From contig JAGRFM010000106.1 of NCBI GenBank assembly GCA_020446045.1, positions 1-42,293 on the forward strand: a stretch of DNA of 42,293 nucleotides, written 5' to 3'. This stretch comes from Nitrosomonas sp. GTDB taxonomy: Bacteria > Pseudomonadota > Gammaproteobacteria > Burkholderiales > Nitrosomonadaceae. Within the stretch, counting starts at the first letter, position 1; every line of letters starts with the position of its first letter. The notes beneath the pieces are model-generated. The model saw only the letters and a program-made list of their open reading frames with translations, searched no databases and had not been told where the DNA came from. Below, piece by piece: positions 16,882 to 25,699 of this stretch. The position numbers and the translations under genes were made by a program.

Positions 16882-18309
16882 CTAATGCTTTTCCTGTGCT
16901 GAACCACTCTGTTCTGTTTGCAAACTTCGTGCGAGATCAGTCAATAACCGATGCGGTAATTTACCCGTACTATTGCGCGGCAATGCATCAACCATAAAAA
17001 GTGGGCGAGGCATAAAAGCCGCATCAATACGCGCACGCAAGGATTTCAAAATTTCAGCTTTACTTATTCCGGATGCAACAACAAATGCCGCAAGGCGTGT
17101 CTCACCACTTTTTTCATGCGTTTTTTCTGTTGTTTCCGGAATAAAAAACACACCGTCCTGTACACCGTCAATGGCATTTAACTGATAATTCAAGTAACTT
17201 AATGAACTCCGCTTACCGGCAACATTAACCTGATCGGCCTTGCGGCCCAGTAATTTGAAATGACTTTTATCGATAATTTCTATCACATCGTTAAGTTCTG
17301 TTGGTGAAGCAATATAATCACCCTTTGCCACCGAGCTGTCGACACCATCATTTGAACCCATTGCACGCACAATCTCCACCTGACCATAAGTTTGCCATAC
17401 CGGATTATTTGTTGGTAAACGGGTGGCTAGCTGACCGGTTTCCGTGCAACCGTAAATTTCCTGTACGGGTGCATTAAATTTGGCCTCAATGCTTTCCGCA
17501 AGTCGCGCACTCAACGGTGCCGTAGCACTAATAATCAAATCTACTGGCGGCAAGTCAAGACCACTCTCCATCCAGGCTCTTAAATGAAAAGGAGTGCTGA
17601 CCAGTACACGCGGACGAGGCAAATCTTCCAGCTCGGAACAGATATCCTGTGCAAAAAAAGGGTGCGCTGCACTCAACGCCTGGCCACCAAGCAAAGCGAT
17701 CAATACACTGGATTCCAGTCCATACATGTGTTGCGGTGGAACGGTCGCCAGAACAGCAAAAGCACTGTTCCGGAAATTGACATCCTCCATTATTCTTTGT
17801 AATTGCGCCTGTGCATTACGCGTCATGCTACCCCAGGTTTTGGCATGCGGAACAGGTTCTCCAGTGGAGCCAGAAGTAAACACATAAGCCATTACATGTT
17901 CAGCAGGAATATCCGGAACCGAAAAATCTGATTCGGCCTTGTTCTGAGATTCAGCCGCCGATTGACCGGACAAAACCGGATATTCCAGTTGAAAACGCGG
18001 AAACTCGGCTATTTCAGGCATATCTTCATCATAAAGCACATATGAATCAGGATAAGTACGCTGCAGTTGAAATAACATACCCTGATTATAAGTAGGAGGT
18101 AGCAACATGGTTTGCCGATTGATGGCTGCAGCCCCCATACCCACTGCAAACAGATAACGGTTTTTGCAGAAATTAAGCAGAAATTGCTGGTTGGGCAATA
18201 GTCTTGCCAGCTGAATACTATCGCGCAGATAATCTTTTGCAGTTAGCGTCCGCTTTTGTGCATAAGCAATCATCGCATCCGGAGTATGGTGAGCAATCAG
18301 CTTAGGCAT
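16882..18309 (-). CDS. Acyl/aryl-acid:ACP ligase of the aryl polyene type
   Basis: The 475-residue ANL-superfamily enzyme has a phosphate loop TSGSTGEPVPHAK (145-157), a YGCTETGQ motif in the middle and a C-terminal LPRNSTGKLPHR with catalytic Lys-450. In aryl polyene and xanthomonadin systems this ligase activates the hydroxybenzoate starter and loads it on the ACP; the chorismatase at 4878-5912 would supply the acid. In some clusters the ligase is fused to or followed by a dehydratase; here it is a stand-alone ligase. It lies 81 bp upstream of the LpxL-type gene and 22 bp downstream of the membrane protein gene. Confidence 0.85.
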   Translation of the reverse strand: MPKLIAHHTPDAMIAYAQKRTLTAKDYLRDSIQLARLLPNQQFLLNFCKNRYLFAVGMGAAAINRQTMLLPPTYNQGMLFQLQRTYPDSYVLYDEDMPEIAEFPRFQLEYPVLSGQSAAESQNKAESDFSVPDIPAEHVMAYVFTSGSTGEPVPHAKTWGSMTRNAQAQLQRIMEDVNFRNSAFAVLATVPPQHMYGLESSVLIALLGGQALSAAHPFFAQDICSELEDLPRPRVLVSTPFHLRAWMESGLDLPPVDLIISATAPLSARLAESIEAKFNAPVQEIYGCTETGQLATRLPTNNPVWQTYGQVEIVRAMGSNDGVDSSVAKGDYIASPTELNDVIEIIDKSHFKLLGRKADQVNVAGKRSSLSYLNYQLNAIDGVQDGVFFIPETTEKTHEKSGETRLAAFVVASGISKAEILKSLRARIDAAFMPRPLFMVDALPRNSTGKLPHRLLTDLARSLQTEQSGSAQEKH

Positions 18310-18331
18310 ATGCTTGATTCGATGCGTGCAT

Positions 18332-18832
18332 TCAAGAAGATTTCTTATGTTCCCAGTATAAGCTCCATCCTTTCAGAATCGGCAATCTTTTGAGATTTGG
18401 CAAGGAATAGGAACGCACGATATATTCGGCTATAAACATTGCAGCAATAAGCGGAAAATATAATATATTACAAAATAATGACCACAGCATCGCAGATCCG
18501 AAAGCATATAATACCGTGCTGATTAAAGCCAGCGCCAGAAAAAACAGAGCCCATGCCCAGGTTGTATTCCTGCAATACCGCTCCACCTCGGCTGGCATCG
18601 ATAATCCATAGACAATTTGCGCAAAATGCGTAATCAATGGTGTTTTGCCGGGAAGCAGCGTGGATGCAAAGACTGCTGCAAGTAAAAGCTGCGTTACCAC
18701 ATATTGAATCAGATAAACTACAGCCAATTCCTGATATTGACCACCGTGTAAAAAATAATGCATTAACAGCGGATAACCTAAAATCGCTCCTGTTACAACT
18801 ACGGTTACTGCAACAACCCTAAAGGCACGCAT
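18332..18832 (-). CDS. Small multi-pass membrane protein (COG4648-like)
   Basis: The 166-residue protein has about four predicted membrane helices (roughly residues 6-28, 38-60, 92-112 and 115-140) and a basic C-terminal tail ending EHKKSS. It resembles the COG4648-type proteins found at this position in many aryl polyene operons, between the ACP and ligase genes. Its role is not known; a membrane platform for the synthase or an export part is possible. No catalytic motif is visible. Confidence 0.65.
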   Translation of the reverse strand: MRAFRVVAVTVVVTGAILGYPLLMHYFLHGGQYQELAVVYLIQYVVTQLLLAAVFASTLLPGKTPLITHFAQIVYGLSMPAEVERYCRNTTWAWALFFLALALISTVLYAFGSAMLWSLFCNILYFPLIAAMFIAEYIVRSYSLPNLKRLPILKGWSLYWEHKKSS

Positions 18833-18883
18833 CTAAAAATAGCCTCATTAAGATGAAGATTGGAAACGCAGGAATATCAAACT

Positions 18884-19171
18884 TTATTTGGTACGGTTTG
18901 CGGCAATATGAGCAGCCAAATGCCGCAATGAACTGAAAATGGTTTTGTTTTCCGGATCATCCGACTTCATCTGGAAACCGTATTGTTTGGAAATAGCCAG
19001 TGCCAACTCCAGGATATCAATCGAATCAAGTCCCAATCCATCGCCATACAATGGCATATCGAGGTCAATTTGATCAGACGCTACTTCTAAATTCAATGTT
19101 GTCACAATCAGGTTGGCAATTTCACTTTCAAAATTAGAGGCCAGGTGAATATTTTCAACAGAGCTATTCAT
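18884..19171 (-). CDS. Acyl carrier protein of the aryl polyene synthase
   Basis: The 95-residue protein has the 4'-phosphopantetheine attachment motif GLGLDSIDILELA, with Ser-50 as the modified residue. It has a normal ACP helix pattern around it and a typical N-terminal extension. It is the first gene of the minus-strand pigment operon and should carry the aryl starter and the growing polyene. Known aryl polyene clusters usually have two ACP genes side by side; only this one is seen, and the 669 bp upstream contain no second ACP. Confidence 0.9.
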   Translation of the reverse strand: MNSSVENIHLASNFESEIANLIVTTLNLEVASDQIDLDMPLYGDGLGLDSIDILELALAISKQYGFQMKSDDPENKTIFSSLRHLAAHIAANRTK

Positions 19172-19840
19172 AGTTTTAAAGGCTTTTTATCATTAGCAGA
19201 CTCAAATGCAATAACCCAAATTTATTTTTGGTTGATTTGGCTTATCGCTACATTAAACGTATTAAAGATTACTGAAAACGTATATTCCCCATAATCATTC
19301 GACAGAACCAATTGCCTATTATACCTGCTAATCAACAACATCATCCAATTGCAAAGTTTTAGCAAAAACTAAAACCGCACCTTCCGACATACACAAACGA
19401 AGGCTTTCCATAAGGTAATCCACTTAGACCTGTCCAATTTTTGAATCAATGGATAGTTTCTTATGAACGATAATCACACCTTTTAACAAAATTATATTAC
19501 CTTGAGGTATTTATATTTGTAAAGACGAAAAAAGATAGGCTTGAGAATATCAAATTAATAAAGCTTGGATTCAAGTAATCCATGTGCATACTTTCTTACT
19601 ACGGCGTGGTTTTTTTTGAGAAACCGGTGGTTTGGAATATCAGCCAGAAAATATGCAAACCCTGACTGGTATAGTAAGGCTTAAAAAAACAAATTTTCTT
19701 CACAATTTTTTTATGACACAGTGTTACTATAACTTATTCGGTCGATTGTTTTTATGTAAATAATAAATATTGCAAACTAATTTGTTTTTTTGATGAAAAA
19801 ATTGTGTTTACTTGTAGTAAACACATATACAAAATGATTT
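19172..19840. promoter_or_regulatory. AT-rich divergent intergenic region (ACP operon / PhoX-like gene)
   Basis: These 669 bases hold no ORF of note, no RNA gene and no repeat copy that I can see. The region lies between divergent genes, so it should contain the promoter of the minus-strand pigment operon and that of the PhoX-like gene. It has several runs of A or T. A small hairpin, TGGATT/AATCCA, is at 19566-19582, and a strong palindrome is at 19804-19824 (listed separately). I could not pick -35/-10 boxes with proper spacing. Confidence 0.5.
19804..19824. promoter_or_regulatory. Perfect operator-like palindrome GTGTTTACT-TGT-AGTAAACAC
   Basis: Two 9-bp arms are exact reverse complements with a 3-bp centre. 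The right edge is 16 bp before the ATG of the PhoX-like gene. A site placed here would overlap the start of the transcript or block initiation, as expected for a repressor operator. No regulator gene is adjacent, so the binding protein is unknown; an RNA hairpin near the start codon is an alternative reading. Confidence 0.5.
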
Positions 19841-21010
19841 ATGAATAATGTTAATCCGCAACGCCGAAAACTGCTCAAGTATACCCTGGCAGGCGGGCTC
19901 GGCATTTTTTTCTCGGGTCATTGGTTGCCCGCTGTTGGTCGAGCATCTTCATTGATCGATGCTGTTAAAGACGGCTTATTACCTGCGGATCAAAACGGCA
20001 TACGGCTACCGGCAGGTTTCAAGTCGCGTATTGTTGCGCGTTCCGGTGAATCGCTTTTTAACTACCGTTGGCATGCAGCGCCAGATGGTGGCGTTACGTT
20101 TGCCGCTCCAGATGGCGGCTGGATTTACGTATCCAATAGTGAACTCGACAAAAAGCAGGGCGGCGTGGGCGCGCTCCGTTTTGATCGTCATGGCGAGGTG
20201 ATAGACGCATATTCCATTCTATCCAACACGACCCGGAACTGTGCCGGCGGTCATACGCCATGGCACACATGGCTGTCTTGCGAAGAATTTGATCAAGGCC
20301 AGGTATGGGAATGCGATCCTTTTAATCAACACCCTCCCCGTTTAAGGCCTGCGCTGGGCACATTCCGTCACGAAGCGGTGACTTTCGATACGCACCATCA
20401 TCGGTTTTATCTCACGGAAGATATACCGGATGGCTGCCTGTACCGGTTTACTGCAAACCGGCTTGATGACGCTGGAAATCCGGACCTAGATGACGGCATA
20501 CTCGAAGTGGCTGAAGTCCTGGATGGCCGTATTGGGCGCGTCATATGGCACGCGCTTCCCGATCCTCGAGCACTCAGCATGCCGACACGCCATCAAATCG
20601 CCAACAGCACGCACTTCAATGGCGGTGAAGGCATCTGGTTTCACGAAGGCATCGTCTATTTCACGACAAAAGGGGATGACCGGATCTGGTCGTACGATAC
20701 GCGTAACGACATACTGGCTATCGTTTACAATGCCGCCTTTTATTTCCGCCCCGTTCTAACCGGCGTCGACAATATTACCGCAAACGCTGCAGGGGAACTG
20801 ATCGTTGCCGAAGATGAAGGAAACATGCAAATCGTCATCGTCACACACAACGCAATCCGTCCTTTACTACAAATCATCGGACAGGATCGTTCCGAAATTA
20901 CCGGCCCAGCTTTCAGTCCCGACGGTAAACGGCTATACTTCAGTTCACAACGCGGGTCTTCCGGAAAATCAGAAGACGGTATAACGTATGAAATTACCGG
21001 ACCATTCTAA
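19841..21010 (+). CDS. PhoX-like DUF839 protein, Tat-exported
   Basis: The 389-residue protein starts with a twin-arginine signal: QRRKLLKYTLAGG (Arg-8, Arg-9) followed by a hydrophobic stretch, with cleavage probably near residue 34. The body has the DUF839 signature NCAGGHTPWHTWLSCEE (about residues 132-148), then RHEAVTFD and YLTEDIPDGCLYRF strands of a beta-propeller. Proteins of this family include calcium-dependent alkaline phosphatase PhoX, but this one is much shorter than classical PhoX, so phosphatase activity is not assured. No Pho box was recognised. The protease gene begins 54 bp downstream. Confidence 0.8.
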   Translation: MNNVNPQRRKLLKYTLAGGLGIFFSGHWLPAVGRASSLIDAVKDGLLPADQNGIRLPAGFKSRIVARSGESLFNYRWHAAPDGGVTFAAPDGGWIYVSNSELDKKQGGVGALRFDRHGEVIDAYSILSNTTRNCAGGHTPWHTWLSCEEFDQGQVWECDPFNQHPPRLRPALGTFRHEAVTFDTHHHRFYLTEDIPDGCLYRFTANRLDDAGNPDLDDGILEVAEVLDGRIGRVIWHALPDPRALSMPTRHQIANSTHFNGGEGIWFHEGIVYFTTKGDDRIWSYDTRNDILAIVYNAAFYFRPVLTGVDNITANAAGELIVAEDEGNMQIVIVTHNAIRPLLQIIGQDRSEITGPAFSPDGKRLYFSSQRGSSGKSEDGITYEITGPF

Positions 21011-21064
21011 ATAAATCCACAGTGATCACTTTCCATTTTCCGATATCCAAAAAGGAGTATCCAC

Positions 21065-22207
21065 ATGCCTGATAACGGTCGGTTCTTGTCCCGCGTGATA
21101 GGGATCGCATTGGCTTTTGTTTTACTGCTGTTATTTTTTGGAAATTTTCCTGAGTTTTCTTGGGATCGCCTGACATCAGACAGTTCACGGCAACACGCCG
21201 AACCCCGTATCGTCGAAGCACGCGGCAATTTAGCCCAGGATGAACTCAGCACCATTGAATTATTTGAGAATTCGCGTGATTCCGTGGTTTTTATTACGAC
21301 TCGGCAACATGTCCGTGATGTATGGACACGTAATATTTTTTCAGTACCGAGCGGCACGGGTTCCGGCTTTATCTGGGATGATCAGGGCCATATTATCACC
21401 AATTTCCACGTTATCAAGGGAGCCAGTGAAGCAACGGTACGCCTGGCCGATGGACGTGATTATAAAGCCGCACTGGTGGGCGCCAGTCCTGCGCACGATA
21501 TCGCCGTCCTAAAAATCGGCATCGGATTTCAACGGCCGGCACCTGTGCCGCTTGGCACCAGCCATGATCTCAAAGTCGGTCAAAAAGTCTTTGCGATTGG
21601 CAATCCTTTTGGATTGGACTGGACATTAACCACGGGCATAGTTTCAGCGCTGGATCGCTCATTACCTGGAGAAGGCAGCCGGGTTATCGACAATTTAATT
21701 CAAACCGATGCAGCAATCAATCCTGGCAATTCCGGTGGACCATTACTTGATTCCGCCGGGCGCTTAATCGGTATTAACACCGCAATTTACAGCCCCAGTG
21801 GCGCCAGTGCAGGGATTGGGTTTGCGGTACCCGTGGATACCGTCAACCGCGTCGTTCCGCAACTAATCAGCCGCGGTAAATATATTCGACCTGCGTTGGG
21901 TATTACTGTCGATGGAAAATTCAACGACCGTTTAACCAGCATGCTGGATGTTAACGGTGTCGTCATCCTTGGCGTCAGCCGCGGCTCTGCCGCAGAGACT
22001 GCCGGACTGAAAGGAGCGGTCATTTCACCAAACGGCGATATCATGCCGAAAGATATTATTATCGCTATCGATGACAAGCCGATTACTTCCGTGGACAAAC
22101 TCCTGGCACAACTGGATGAATATCGCGTCGGCGATACCATCAATCTCATGATACTGCGCGATGAGCAGGTCGTCGAACTAGCCGTTACGCTACAACCCGG
22201 AGAATAA
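21065..22207 (+). CDS. HtrA/DegS-type periplasmic serine protease, one PDZ domain
   Basis: The 380-residue protein has an N-terminal membrane anchor (about residues 9-27) and a trypsin-like domain with the complete triad: His-115 in TNFHVI, Asp-145 in AHDIAVLK and Ser-223 in NPGNSGGPLLD. One PDZ domain follows at about 285-375. Anchor plus single PDZ is the layout of DegS/AlgW-like proteases, which sense misfolded outer membrane proteins; a general HtrA role is also possible. A strong ribosome binding site, AAGGAG, precedes ATG 21065. The gene converges on holB with 43 bp between the stops and no obvious terminator. Confidence 0.9.
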   Translation: MPDNGRFLSRVIGIALAFVLLLLFFGNFPEFSWDRLTSDSSRQHAEPRIVEARGNLAQDELSTIELFENSRDSVVFITTRQHVRDVWTRNIFSVPSGTGSGFIWDDQGHIITNFHVIKGASEATVRLADGRDYKAALVGASPAHDIAVLKIGIGFQRPAPVPLGTSHDLKVGQKVFAIGNPFGLDWTLTTGIVSALDRSLPGEGSRVIDNLIQTDAAINPGNSGGPLLDSAGRLIGINTAIYSPSGASAGIGFAVPVDTVNRVVPQLISRGKYIRPALGITVDGKFNDRLTSMLDVNGVVILGVSRGSAAETAGLKGAVISPNGDIMPKDIIIAIDDKPITSVDKLLAQLDEYRVGDTINLMILRDEQVVELAVTLQPGE

Positions 22208-22250
22208 ATACTGTATTTCGCACGGATGCATTGATTATCAGGCTATGAAC

Positions 22251-23342
22251 TTACGCCATCAATAGCGCGCGATACCGAATCAACATTTCCTCAAGAAAAA
22301 GGCGTGCCTGAAGCGTGTGCTGCGCCAATGACTGATGCTTGTTTAAAAACTGCTGATAGATCAACATGATTTGCGGGTTAACACGGCTGGAAATTGCTTG
22401 AATGTTTGTTTTGCAATGCGGATGATAGCGTACCGAACCTGTCGTACTAAAACTTAACACATCGTAACACCACTTTTGCATCCAGCCGACTGTCATGGAT
22501 AAGTCCTGATTTTTCAACATGTCCGCAACCGCCAGCGGATCAAATGATTCGGGCTTGCTTAAATGGTTTATAAACTGCTGATGTTGATCGTAATTTTCCG
22601 CAAACTGCAATGCTTTGAATGGCGCATAACTTGCCAAAGCCAGTAACGTCAGTAATTTTTCCGATTCAACCTGTTGTGACGGGACAGTCTTCTGTGACGA
22701 TTGTCCCAGCGGTTGATCGTCAACGGTTTGCTGCTTCAACCACTGTGATGCCGCTTCGCTATCCGGTACCGGCATGGCAATCTGCTGACAACGGCTTCTG
22801 ACAGTTGGCAACAGGCGCTGCGGTTGATGCGACACCAGAATAAATAAAACCAGCTCCGGCGGTTCTTCCAGTTTTTTTAATAATGCATTGGAAGCAGCAT
22901 TGTTCATGGTTTCAGCAGGATAAATCAAAACGATTTTATGACCGGATTGATGCCCTGAAAGGTATACAAAATCATCCAGTTCCCGAATTTGATTAATACC
23001 GATATGCTGGCTTGGTTTTTTTTTCGCTTTGTTGTCGGCAGGAAGCTGATGCGCTCCGTCATCTGAAACGGTTTTGAAGTGTTCGTCAAGAAACGTCTCC
23101 GGGAGAAGTACGGAAAAATTGGGATGCGTATGCTGATCAAACCAATTGCAACTGGAACACTGCCCGCACGCCATGCGGTTGACCGCAGGCTTTTTACACA
23201 ATAACGATTTGGCCAATAGGCGGGCAAAGGCAAATTTGCCAATACCTTCTCGGCCTTTCAACAATAATGCATGACCGCGAATACCGCCATCGCGCATGAT
23301 GGTCTGCCATAGCGCCTGCTGCCAGTTCAAAACAGCATCCAT
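22251..23342 (-). CDS. holB: DNA polymerase III subunit delta'
   Basis: The frame is open from 23465, but that part overlaps tmk; ATG 23342 gives a 363-residue product starting MDAVLNWQQALWQ, as in HolB of related bacteria, 7 bp after the tmk stop. It has a Walker-A-like GREGIGKFA (30-38), zinc-binding cysteines 49, 59, 62 and 65 in the ACGQCSSC region, an IGINQIRELDDF segment and SNALLKKLEEPP followed by RSRCQ, the SRC motif of clamp loaders. It is part of the clamp-loader complex of the replicative polymerase. The tmk-holB order is common in proteobacteria. Confidence 0.92.
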   Translation of the reverse strand: MDAVLNWQQALWQTIMRDGGIRGHALLLKGREGIGKFAFARLLAKSLLCKKPAVNRMACGQCSSCNWFDQHTHPNFSVLLPETFLDEHFKTVSDDGAHQLPADNKAKKKPSQHIGINQIRELDDFVYLSGHQSGHKIVLIYPAETMNNAASNALLKKLEEPPELVLFILVSHQPQRLLPTVRSRCQQIAMPVPDSEAASQWLKQQTVDDQPLGQSSQKTVPSQQVESEKLLTLLALASYAPFKALQFAENYDQHQQFINHLSKPESFDPLAVADMLKNQDLSMTVGWMQKWCYDVLSFSTTGSVRYHPHCKTNIQAISSRVNPQIMLIYQQFLNKHQSLAQHTLQARLFLEEMLIRYRALLMA

Positions 23343-23349
23343 CAGTCTT

Positions 23350-23994
23350 TCATTCCGGTGGATTCCAACGAACACGCTCGAGTAATCGTTCCACAGCCTC
23401 TCTAACAGCTTCGACCGATTGACACGCATCAACCACATGGATTCGATGCGGAAACTGTTGGGCACGCTTCACATACGCTTCTCGTACGCACTGATGGAAA
23501 TCCAGTTGCTCCTGTTCGAAACGATCCCGTGTTTTGATTGCATGGACACGTTGCTGACCCAGAGCAACAGGAATATCGAAAAAAAGGGTCAAATCAGGTT
23601 GCAGATCACCTTGCACCCAGGATTCCAAGATTCCAATTTTTTCCCAGTTCACTCCCCTGCCCCCACCTTGGTAGGCAAAGCTTGCATCCGTGAACCGATC
23701 CGACACCACATATTTTCCCTGTTCCAATGCGGGTGCAATGACTTTATCCAGATGTTCACGACGCGATGCAAACATTAACAACGCTTCGGTCTCTGGGTGC
23801 ATAACGGTCGAATTATCCAGCAGAATGGAACGCAACTGCTCACCCAGTTGCGTTCCCCCTGGTTCCCGGGTCACTACAACAGGCATTCCTTTTCCTTGCA
23901 GCCATGCGACAACAAATTCCAACTGAGTGGATTTACCTGCGCCATCAATACCTTCAAGGGTAATAAATTTTCCCGTTTCCATTGCAGATTGCAT
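23350..23994 (-). CDS. tmk: Thymidylate kinase
   Basis: The 214-residue enzyme phosphorylates dTMP to dTDP. The P-loop GIDGAGKST is at residues 15-23, the VVTREPGGT motif follows, and VVSDRFTDASFAYQGGGRG gives the DR(Y/F) motif and the substrate-binding region. A second in-frame ATG four codons in (23982) may be the true start. It lies directly upstream of holB with a 7-bp gap, so the two are one transcription unit. Confidence 0.95.
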   Translation of the reverse strand: MQSAMETGKFITLEGIDGAGKSTQLEFVVAWLQGKGMPVVVTREPGGTQLGEQLRSILLDNSTVMHPETEALLMFASRREHLDKVIAPALEQGKYVVSDRFTDASFAYQGGGRGVNWEKIGILESWVQGDLQPDLTLFFDIPVALGQQRVHAIKTRDRFEQEQLDFHQCVREAYVKRAQQFPHRIHVVDACQSVEAVREAVERLLERVRWNPPE

Positions 23995-24137
23995 GAAAGA
24001 TTGTTATTTTTTAATATGACACAGAGGTCTAGGAGCGAGGAGATGCCGTACTGTATGCATTTATGCGTGTGTATAACCTATGACGATAACCCATAACAAC
24101 ATCCCTCGACATCGCTTAAAGCAGCTTATAATTTTTG

Positions 24138-24761
24138 ATGAATAACACAATACAAATCACTGCTGACGGTTTGCTCAGTAATACGCATCACCCGATTCAG
24201 TTTATCGCTTCACCCAACTGCAATGAACGTCCTGAAAATAGTTCGATTACGCTGTTAGTGATACACAATATCAGTTTGCCGCCCGGCAATTTTAACGGCA
24301 ACGGTGTGATTGAATTATTCACCAACCGGTTAAATCCTGAGGCACATCCTTATTATGCAACGCTTTCCGGGTTGAAAGTATCCAGTCATTTTTTTATCCG
24401 ACGAGATGGAGAAATCATCCAGTTCGTCGCTTGCAACCAACGTGCCTGGCATGCCGGCGCCTCAAACTGGCTAGGCAAAGCACGCTGCAACGATTTTTCC
24501 ATTGGCATAGAACTTGAAGGTTCTGATCATACCCCATTTACAACTGAGCAGTATAACGCATTAACTGATTTGACTCAGTGTTTGTGCAACCACTATCCGA
24601 TCACCGACATCGTGGGACATGTCCATATTGCACCGGAACGCAAGACAGATCCCGGTCCCTGTTTTAATTGGCAAGCGTATGCAACGCGAATTGGTGATAC
24701 TGCGATTTTACAAATGTATAACGAACTGCCTTATGTTACTCTGCAAACAACCGTGTCGTAG
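24138..24761 (+). CDS. ampD: 1,6-anhydro-N-acetylmuramyl-L-alanine amidase
   Basis: The 207-residue cytoplasmic zinc amidase cleaves anhydro-muropeptides during peptidoglycan recycling. Zinc ligands are visible: His-43 in VIHNISLPPG, and His-161 and Asp-171 in VGHVHIAPERKTDPGP. Lys-169 and a FSIGIELEG strand also fit. I use ATG 24138; a TTG one codon before it is ignored. The gene stands alone, 143 bp from the divergent tmk. Confidence 0.93.
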   Translation: MNNTIQITADGLLSNTHHPIQFIASPNCNERPENSSITLLVIHNISLPPGNFNGNGVIELFTNRLNPEAHPYYATLSGLKVSSHFFIRRDGEIIQFVACNQRAWHAGASNWLGKARCNDFSIGIELEGSDHTPFTTEQYNALTDLTQCLCNHYPITDIVGHVHIAPERKTDPGPCFNWQAYATRIGDTAILQMYNELPYVTLQTTVS

Positions 24762-24874
24762 GCAATCTCCCACCCGGCGATCCAGTTGCGCGACATAAAA
24801 AGAAAGCCTTAAACTAATTCTTATTCAGGTACAATAGAGCATTCTAAAAATTCCAAAACGCGAGGAGTTTCTTT

Positions 24875-25684
24875 ATGGCAACAAGATCGAGCAATGCACT
24901 ATGGATTGGTGCCATCGTTATTGTGGCGGCATTGACGGCAGTTGAACTTATTTCATCCCGCGATAGCGATGACGCAACTGAGTCGATCGATTCTTCAACA
25001 ACGAATGAACTATCCCCTGCAACCCAGATTGCAACAGGTGCCATTACAGAAGCACAAAACGATGACGAAACATTCATAGCTGTTGAAGAAGAATTCGCAA
25101 CAGTTGTCGACCCGGCTGCGGATTTTGATCCATCCACTTTTCAGGCGCCCGATTTAGTAGTTGATCTCGAAAATGACATAGCGCTCATTGAAGACGATAT
25201 ACAAGATGATACTCAGGTACGGGAGCATATTGCCGAACAAGCATCTCAAACGACTGATACAGAACATGATACGCCAACAACTGACTTACAGACTGCATCG
25301 ATCAATGATACAGCGGTATTAGACGACAGTGAAAGCGATGGCATTCTCACTGATACGGATTTAAATGATGAATCAGTGCAAGCACCACAAACGCAGGATA
25401 TCTCACACCATTTGGCAGAAGCTGAGCAGGCCATGAAAGAACTTCGCCTGACAACTCCGGAAGGCAATAACGCCTACGAACATTATCAGGCGGTTTTAGC
25501 ACTGGATGCCAATAATGCTGCGGCACAGGCCGGTTTACAAGAAATGGTCGATATGTATATTTACTTTGTCGAAAAAGCAATTGCCGACGACAAACCCCGT
25601 ACCGCTATAGTCTATTTGCAACGCGCCGAAAGCTTACAACCGGAATCAGCCAAACTGAAAGCATTGCGCGCCGAACTGGAATAA
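24875..25684 (+). CDS. Membrane-anchored acidic protein with C-terminal TPR-like helices
   Basis: The 269-residue protein has a predicted membrane helix at about residues 8-25. A long Asp/Glu/Thr/Ser-rich segment without cysteines follows (about 28-175), then a helical C-terminal part at about 180-269 with ALxLDANNAAAQAGL and AxxYLQRAESLQPESAKL repeats of tetratricopeptide style. The good ribosome binding site GAGGAG precedes ATG 24875. The layout suggests an extended, probably periplasmic, protein-binding protein. I do not recognise a family name. It is convergent with gatB, with 15 bp between the stops. Confidence 0.7.
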   Translation: MATRSSNALWIGAIVIVAALTAVELISSRDSDDATESIDSSTTNELSPATQIATGAITEAQNDDETFIAVEEEFATVVDPAADFDPSTFQAPDLVVDLENDIALIEDDIQDDTQVREHIAEQASQTTDTEHDTPTTDLQTASINDTAVLDDSESDGILTDTDLNDESVQAPQTQDISHHLAEAEQAMKELRLTTPEGNNAYEHYQAVLALDANNAAAQAGLQEMVDMYIYFVEKAIADDKPRTAIVYLQRAESLQPESAKLKALRAELE

Positions 25685-25699
25685 GCAATATAACTGAAC

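Noticed and set aside
19501-19525. CTTGAGGTATTTATATTTG as a third copy of the repeat end
   Set aside because: It resembles the terminal repeat only weakly, and no other part of the element is next to it.
19699-19733. TTCACA and TATAAC as a promoter pair for the PhoX-like gene
   Set aside because: The spacer is 23 bp, too long for a standard sigma-70 promoter.
23343-23465. N-terminal extension of holB into tmk
   Set aside because: Adds 41 residues unlike HolB and overlaps tmk; ATG 23342 gives the family start.
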